From: Morella rubra | Lineage: Eukaryota; Streptophyta; Magnoliopsida; Fagales; Myricaceae | Reading direction: 5' to 3' | Assembly: GCA_003952965.2 (NCBI GenBank) | Contig: CM025851.1 | Location: forward strand, 21,848,080-21,912,079 | DNA length: 64,000 nt | Shown here: positions 60,655 through 64,000 of the stretch, piece after piece | Position numbering within the stretch: position 1 is the first letter of the stretch | Layout: each line of letters begins with the position of its first letter | Position numbers and translations under genes: made by a program | The notes under the pieces: model-generated | Databases searched by the model: none | Seen by the model: only the letters and a program-made list of their open reading frames with translations | Told to the model about the DNA's origin: nothing

Positions 60655-61020
60655 TTATAGTACCTCGGGTGCTAATGAAACTATTTTAGTAAAATTTAAC
60701 TGTCTCAATTCCCGTGCGATCGCACCAAAAATTCTAGTTCCTTTGGGATTTCCTTCTTGATCAATAACAACCGCAGCATTGTCATCATATCGTAGTATCA
60801 TACCGTTGTCACGTTTGAGTTCTTTACAAGTACGTACAATTACAGCTCTGATCACTTCAGATTTTTCTAAAGGTGTATTTGGTATTGCTTCCTTGATTAC
60901 AGCAACAATAACATCACCAATATGAGCATATCGTCGATTACTAGCTCCTATGATTCGAATACACATCAATTCTCGGGCCCCGTTGTCCGCTACATTTAAA
61001 TGGGTTTGAGGTTGAATCAT
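60655..61020 (-). CDS. rpl14: Ribosomal protein L14 (plastid), copy B, one residue short
   Basis: 121 aa. It reads VADNGAREL where copy A and the family have [10 protein letters not shown], an in-frame loss of three bases near 60,981-60,985. Otherwise identical to copy A. The missing Ser lies in a conserved loop, so error or drift is likely. Confidence 0.9.
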   Translation of the reverse strand: MIQPQTHLNVADNGARELMCIRIIGASNRRYAHIGDVIVAVIKEAIPNTPLEKSEVIRAVIVRTCKELKRDNGMILRYDDNAAVVIDQEGNPKGTRIFGAIARELRQLNFTKIVSLAPEVL

Positions 61021-61161
61021 ATCATTTTTTTTTTTTTTGAATTTGCTCTTTTGATGCAAAGGGGCAAAGTAAAAAAAAAAAATATTGTTTTTCAATAAAA
61101 AAAAACCTACAATTTTTTTTTTTTTTCATTCCAAAGACCTCTTTCCTTTGGTTCTACATTC

Positions 61162-62563
61162 CTATCCTGAGACGATGAATTGAGTTCGTATAGGCATTTT
61201 TGATGCCGCTATTGAAATAGCCTTTCTGGCTACATTTTCTGCTACTCCGCCTATTTCATAAACTATTCTACCCGGTTTAACGATAGCTACCCAATATTCA
61301 GGAGATCCTTTCCCTGAACCCATACGCGTTTCTGCAGGTCTTACTGTAACTGGTTTGTCTGGAAATATACGTACCCATATTTTTCCACCGCGGCGCACAT
61401 TTCGTGTCATTGCTCGGCGCCCTGCTTCTATTTGTCTAGATGTGATCCACGCGGGTTCAAGTGCCTGAAGAGCATATCTACCGAAGCAAATACGATTACC
61501 TCTATAAGATATTCCTTTCATTCTTCCTCTATGTTGTTTACGGAATCTGGTTCTTTTGGGGTTATAGTTGATGGTTGTTTCTCAATTCATTCCATCTCTA
61601 CTACAGAACCGGACATGAGAGTTTCTTCTCATCCAGCTCCTCGCAAATGAAACAAAATAAAATAATATACATGTATTTAATGAATAATATAATATGCTGA
61701 ATCATGGGATTCGTTGAGATTTTATCTAATCTATTAGAAATTTATATATCTTGTTTTAATAGTTTATATAATTAATTAAACATATTTATGATCATATCGG
61801 ATCGATCGACCAAAATTTAGAAATTCAATAAAATCAAAACTTTCGCGGGCGAATATTTACTCTTTCAATATCTATTTCAGTTGTAGGGTTATCCCATGAC
61901 ATGACCTCTCTCTCAGAATAAAAGTGGATTGATCCCGGGTTTGTTCCGCCATCCTACCCAGTGAATCATTAGGATTCGTTTTCAATAGAATCTTATCTTA
62001 TGCATCCACAGGTTCCGTCGTTCCCATCGCTTCTCGATTAATGGTTAGGCCTGAATTTGACAATGGAGCTCCTAATCAAAATGAAATGTGTTCTTGAGTC
62101 AATTTTCTCAGTCTTTATTGACTCAGGGCTCTTGATTTTTTTGTTCTATCAACAAATTCATCTAATTACAAATTCATCTAATTATAGATTAATCAAATTA
62201 GTATTGATGCTTTAGTACACTATCCTTTATAAGATTGCTCATAGACCTTACATATTGGAATCATATAGCATTCATATTCTTTTTCTCTCTTTCTCTCATC
62301 CTTCCATTTATCTGCATTTTTATTGTTATTGCTTCACAACTTATAATCAGATTGGTTTTTTTTTTTTTTTTTTTTTGCAAAAAACTTTCCGTTGCTACAA
62401 TGATATAACCAATATATCATACCATGACCGGTTCTTTAGATCTAGATAATATGAAGCGATGGGTTGGTTATCAGTTCTATAGTTATTAGTTCATACTATG
62501 TGTGGGCAGGTCCGGTTTTTTGAATCCTAACCCTAAAAAACCAACGAGTCACACACTAAGCAT
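61162..62563 (-). CDS. rpl16: Ribosomal protein L16 (plastid), copy B, with group II intron
   Basis: Exon 1 62555-62563, intron 61561-62554 (994 bp, domain V at about 61,604-61,639), exon 2 61162-61560; 135 aa. Exons match copy A; the intron is ten bases longer through small insertions near 62,320-62,370. Confidence 0.94.
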
Positions 62564-62728
62564 AGCAATTATCTCAATATCAAAAAATTAATCGAATTTT
62601 TATTCAACCTTATAAAATTGCCCATTTTTGTTTGTATTTAACAGAAAAACAATGAAAGAGTTTGTCATTTTTTGCTTTTTTTATTGCCGATAGAACATAA
62701 AGACAAGTCAAGTAAATCAAGTAAAGGT

Positions 62729-63388
62729 TTATTCTTCCTCGTCTACAAATATCCAAATTTTTATGCCTAATACCCCATAGATAGTTCGAACTGTATAGGA
62801 ACAATAATCTATTTTAGCTCGAATGGTTTGTAGAGGAACCCTGCCCTCTCTGATCCATTCGACACGCGCAATTTCTTTTCCGTCAATACGCCCTGCAATT
62901 TGTACTTGAATTCCTTTTGTACCTGCCTGTTCAGTTAATTCAATAGCCTTTTTCATTGCTTTTCGAAATGAAACTCTATTCTTTAATTGTCCAGCTATAA
63001 ATTCTGCGAGAATATTAGGGTGTCCATAAGGGTTTGTAATTCTTGTCACAGCAATGTTGAGTTTTCGGTTTACACAATTAAGTTCTTTTTGTACATCCAT
63101 CTGTAATTCTTCGATTCTTCGAGGCCGACCTTCTATTAGTGATTTTGGAAATCCCATATAGATTATGACCTGAATCAGATCGATTCTTTTTTGAATCTCT
63201 ATACATGCAATTCCCTCAACACCAGAGGATATTTTAATATTTTTTTGTACATAATTCTTGATACAATCTCGTATTTTTTGATCTTCTTGTAAACCGTCAG
63301 AATAATTTTGTGGTTGTGCAAACCAAATAGAATGATGATCTTGGGTTGCACCAAGTCTGAAACCAAGTGGATTTATTTTTTGCCCCAT
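62729..63388 (-). CDS. rps3: Ribosomal protein S3 (plastid)
   Basis: Intact 219 aa frame from [13 protein letters not shown] to WIFVDEEE. It contains the KH-type region and the C-terminal [20 protein letters not shown] block. Situated between rpl22 and rpl16 on the same strand, as usual. Confidence 0.95.
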   Translation of the reverse strand: MGQKINPLGFRLGATQDHHSIWFAQPQNYSDGLQEDQKIRDCIKNYVQKNIKISSGVEGIACIEIQKRIDLIQVIIYMGFPKSLIEGRPRRIEELQMDVQKELNCVNRKLNIAVTRITNPYGHPNILAEFIAGQLKNRVSFRKAMKKAIELTEQAGTKGIQVQIAGRIDGKEIARVEWIREGRVPLQTIRAKIDYCSYTVRTIYGVLGIKIWIFVDEEE

Positions 63389-63465
63389 AACCCCCCGATA
63401 CTATATATATTATAACGTGTCATATCTGTGTACTTATTTTTTTTTTGTTACCCATTCAGGTTTTT

Positions 63466-63880
63466 TTAAGGATAATATGGCATATTTTGATCTTTTATAA
63501 TATTCTTCGTTTACAGATATATCTTTTAATACAATAGTTATATGACAAGTGTGTCTTTTTATTGGATAACTACGTAGAGGTTTTCATTTTTTCACAGTAG
63601 TATCTTCGTTGACTTTCACTTTACTAATGATTAAACTTGCTTCGTTTAAACCCATATTGTGAATAGCATTTGCTGCTGCAGAATGCAGAATAAACCAATT
63701 TTTCAAGTGGATAACATGCTCCATAAAGCATAAGTTCTAGTAACATAAGTCTTTCTTCGTAGCAACGTTCGTGAATTTAATTTGATCAATTATTTTTTGT
63801 GCTCTGTTAGTAGACATGTGTGTATGTTTACCTAAAGCACATACTTCTGTATATGAATTCCTTTTTCTCTTCTTTATCAT
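63466..63880 (-). pseudogene. rpl22: rpl22 with frameshifts
   Basis: Starts MIKKRKRNSYTEVCALGKHT, but shifts frame after QIKFT. The neighbouring frame then continues [20 protein letters not shown], and further shifts follow ([19 protein letters not shown], then a stop after VKK). The end ([19 protein letters not shown]) is recognisable. True rpl22 loss is known in some rosids such as legumes and Fagaceae, but the neighbouring damage makes base errors equally likely. Ends are approximate. Confidence 0.75.
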
Positions 63881-63961
63881 TTATCATAAGATTCACCTTT
63901 TACTAATAAACGATAAGCATCTATATTCACTTCATTTTTTTTTATTAATTATTAACGACTT

Positions 63962-64000
63962 TTAGCGACGAGATCTATTATCATTTTTCGCGTGTCCTCG
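63962..64000 (-). CDS. rps19: Ribosomal protein S19 (plastid), 3' end only
   Basis: The last 12 codons, RGHAKNDNRSRR then TAA, match the C-terminus of plastid S19. The gene continues beyond the window edge. Confidence 0.8.
   Translation of the reverse strand, partial: RGHAKNDNRSRR

Larger units (their letters stand above)
59552..62717. repeat. Plastid segment copy B, direct repeat of 50,748-53,917
   Basis: Partner of copy A; here it is continuous with rps11/rpoA on one side and rps3 on the other, the normal plastid context. Confidence 0.9.

Overview
The window is plant DNA: nuclear sequence from a eudicot (1 to about 50,340), followed by plastid-derived sequence (about 50,520 to 64,000). 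The nuclear part is AT-rich and holds multi-exon genes with GT-AG introns, poly(T)/poly(A) tracts, a hAT transposon and LINE 3' fragments. The plastid part carries the rps19-rpl22-rps3-rpl16-rpl14-rps8-infA-rpl36-rps11-rpoA / petD-petB-psbH cluster. A broken infA fits a rosid but does not identify the species.

Layout. (a) 1-13,888 is single-copy nuclear sequence. It holds one complete chloroplast-type shikimate kinase gene (10 exons, minus strand, 300 aa) and a long non-coding stretch with a perfect 28-bp-arm palindrome and two copies of a dispersed repeat. (b) 13,889-30,925 and 31,055-48,154 are two arms of a near-identical inverted repeat of about 17 kb, separated by a 129-bp spacer. Each arm holds a CSTF64-like mRNA 3'-end processing gene, a membrane-tethered NAC transcription factor gene (5 exons, 567 aa, intact in both arms), and a 1,224-bp hAT element with terminal inverted repeats, 8-bp target duplications and a nested RNase H (LINE-type) fragment. 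The last CSTF64 exon lies just outside the left arm. (c) From 48,155 to about 50,340 the right arm still aligns collinearly with 12,480-13,888, but with very many small indels, as in an uncorrected single-molecule read. A 77-bp exact piece of plastid rps11 is embedded in it. (d) About 50,520-53,917 is plastid sequence (rps11 start to rpl16 exon 1), followed by an 83-base N gap. (e) 54,001-64,000 is plastid again: a corrupted psbH and petB intron, then petB, petD, rpoA, rps11, rpl36, infA, rps8, rpl14, rpl16, rps3, rpl22 and the rps19 end. The block 50,748-53,917 repeats 59,552-62,717 in direct orientation.

Interpretation. The genes are ordinary and recognisable; what is unusual is the architecture. 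Both nuclear arms carry the same clean genes with only scattered substitutions. The outer end of the right arm changes abruptly to noise, and plastid sequence then follows with duplicated and frameshifted genes. I think an assembly artefact (fold-back or haplotype-to-haplotype join plus a nuclear-plastid chimera) is more likely than a genuine palindrome with a nuclear plastid insertion, but the sequence alone cannot decide. I found no convincing new multi-gene system. The best biological leads are the upstream ORF and hairpin directly before the CSTF64 start, the start-stop element before the NAC gene, the hAT element carrying a LINE RNase H fragment, and the LINE fragment next to a CSTF64 splice donor.
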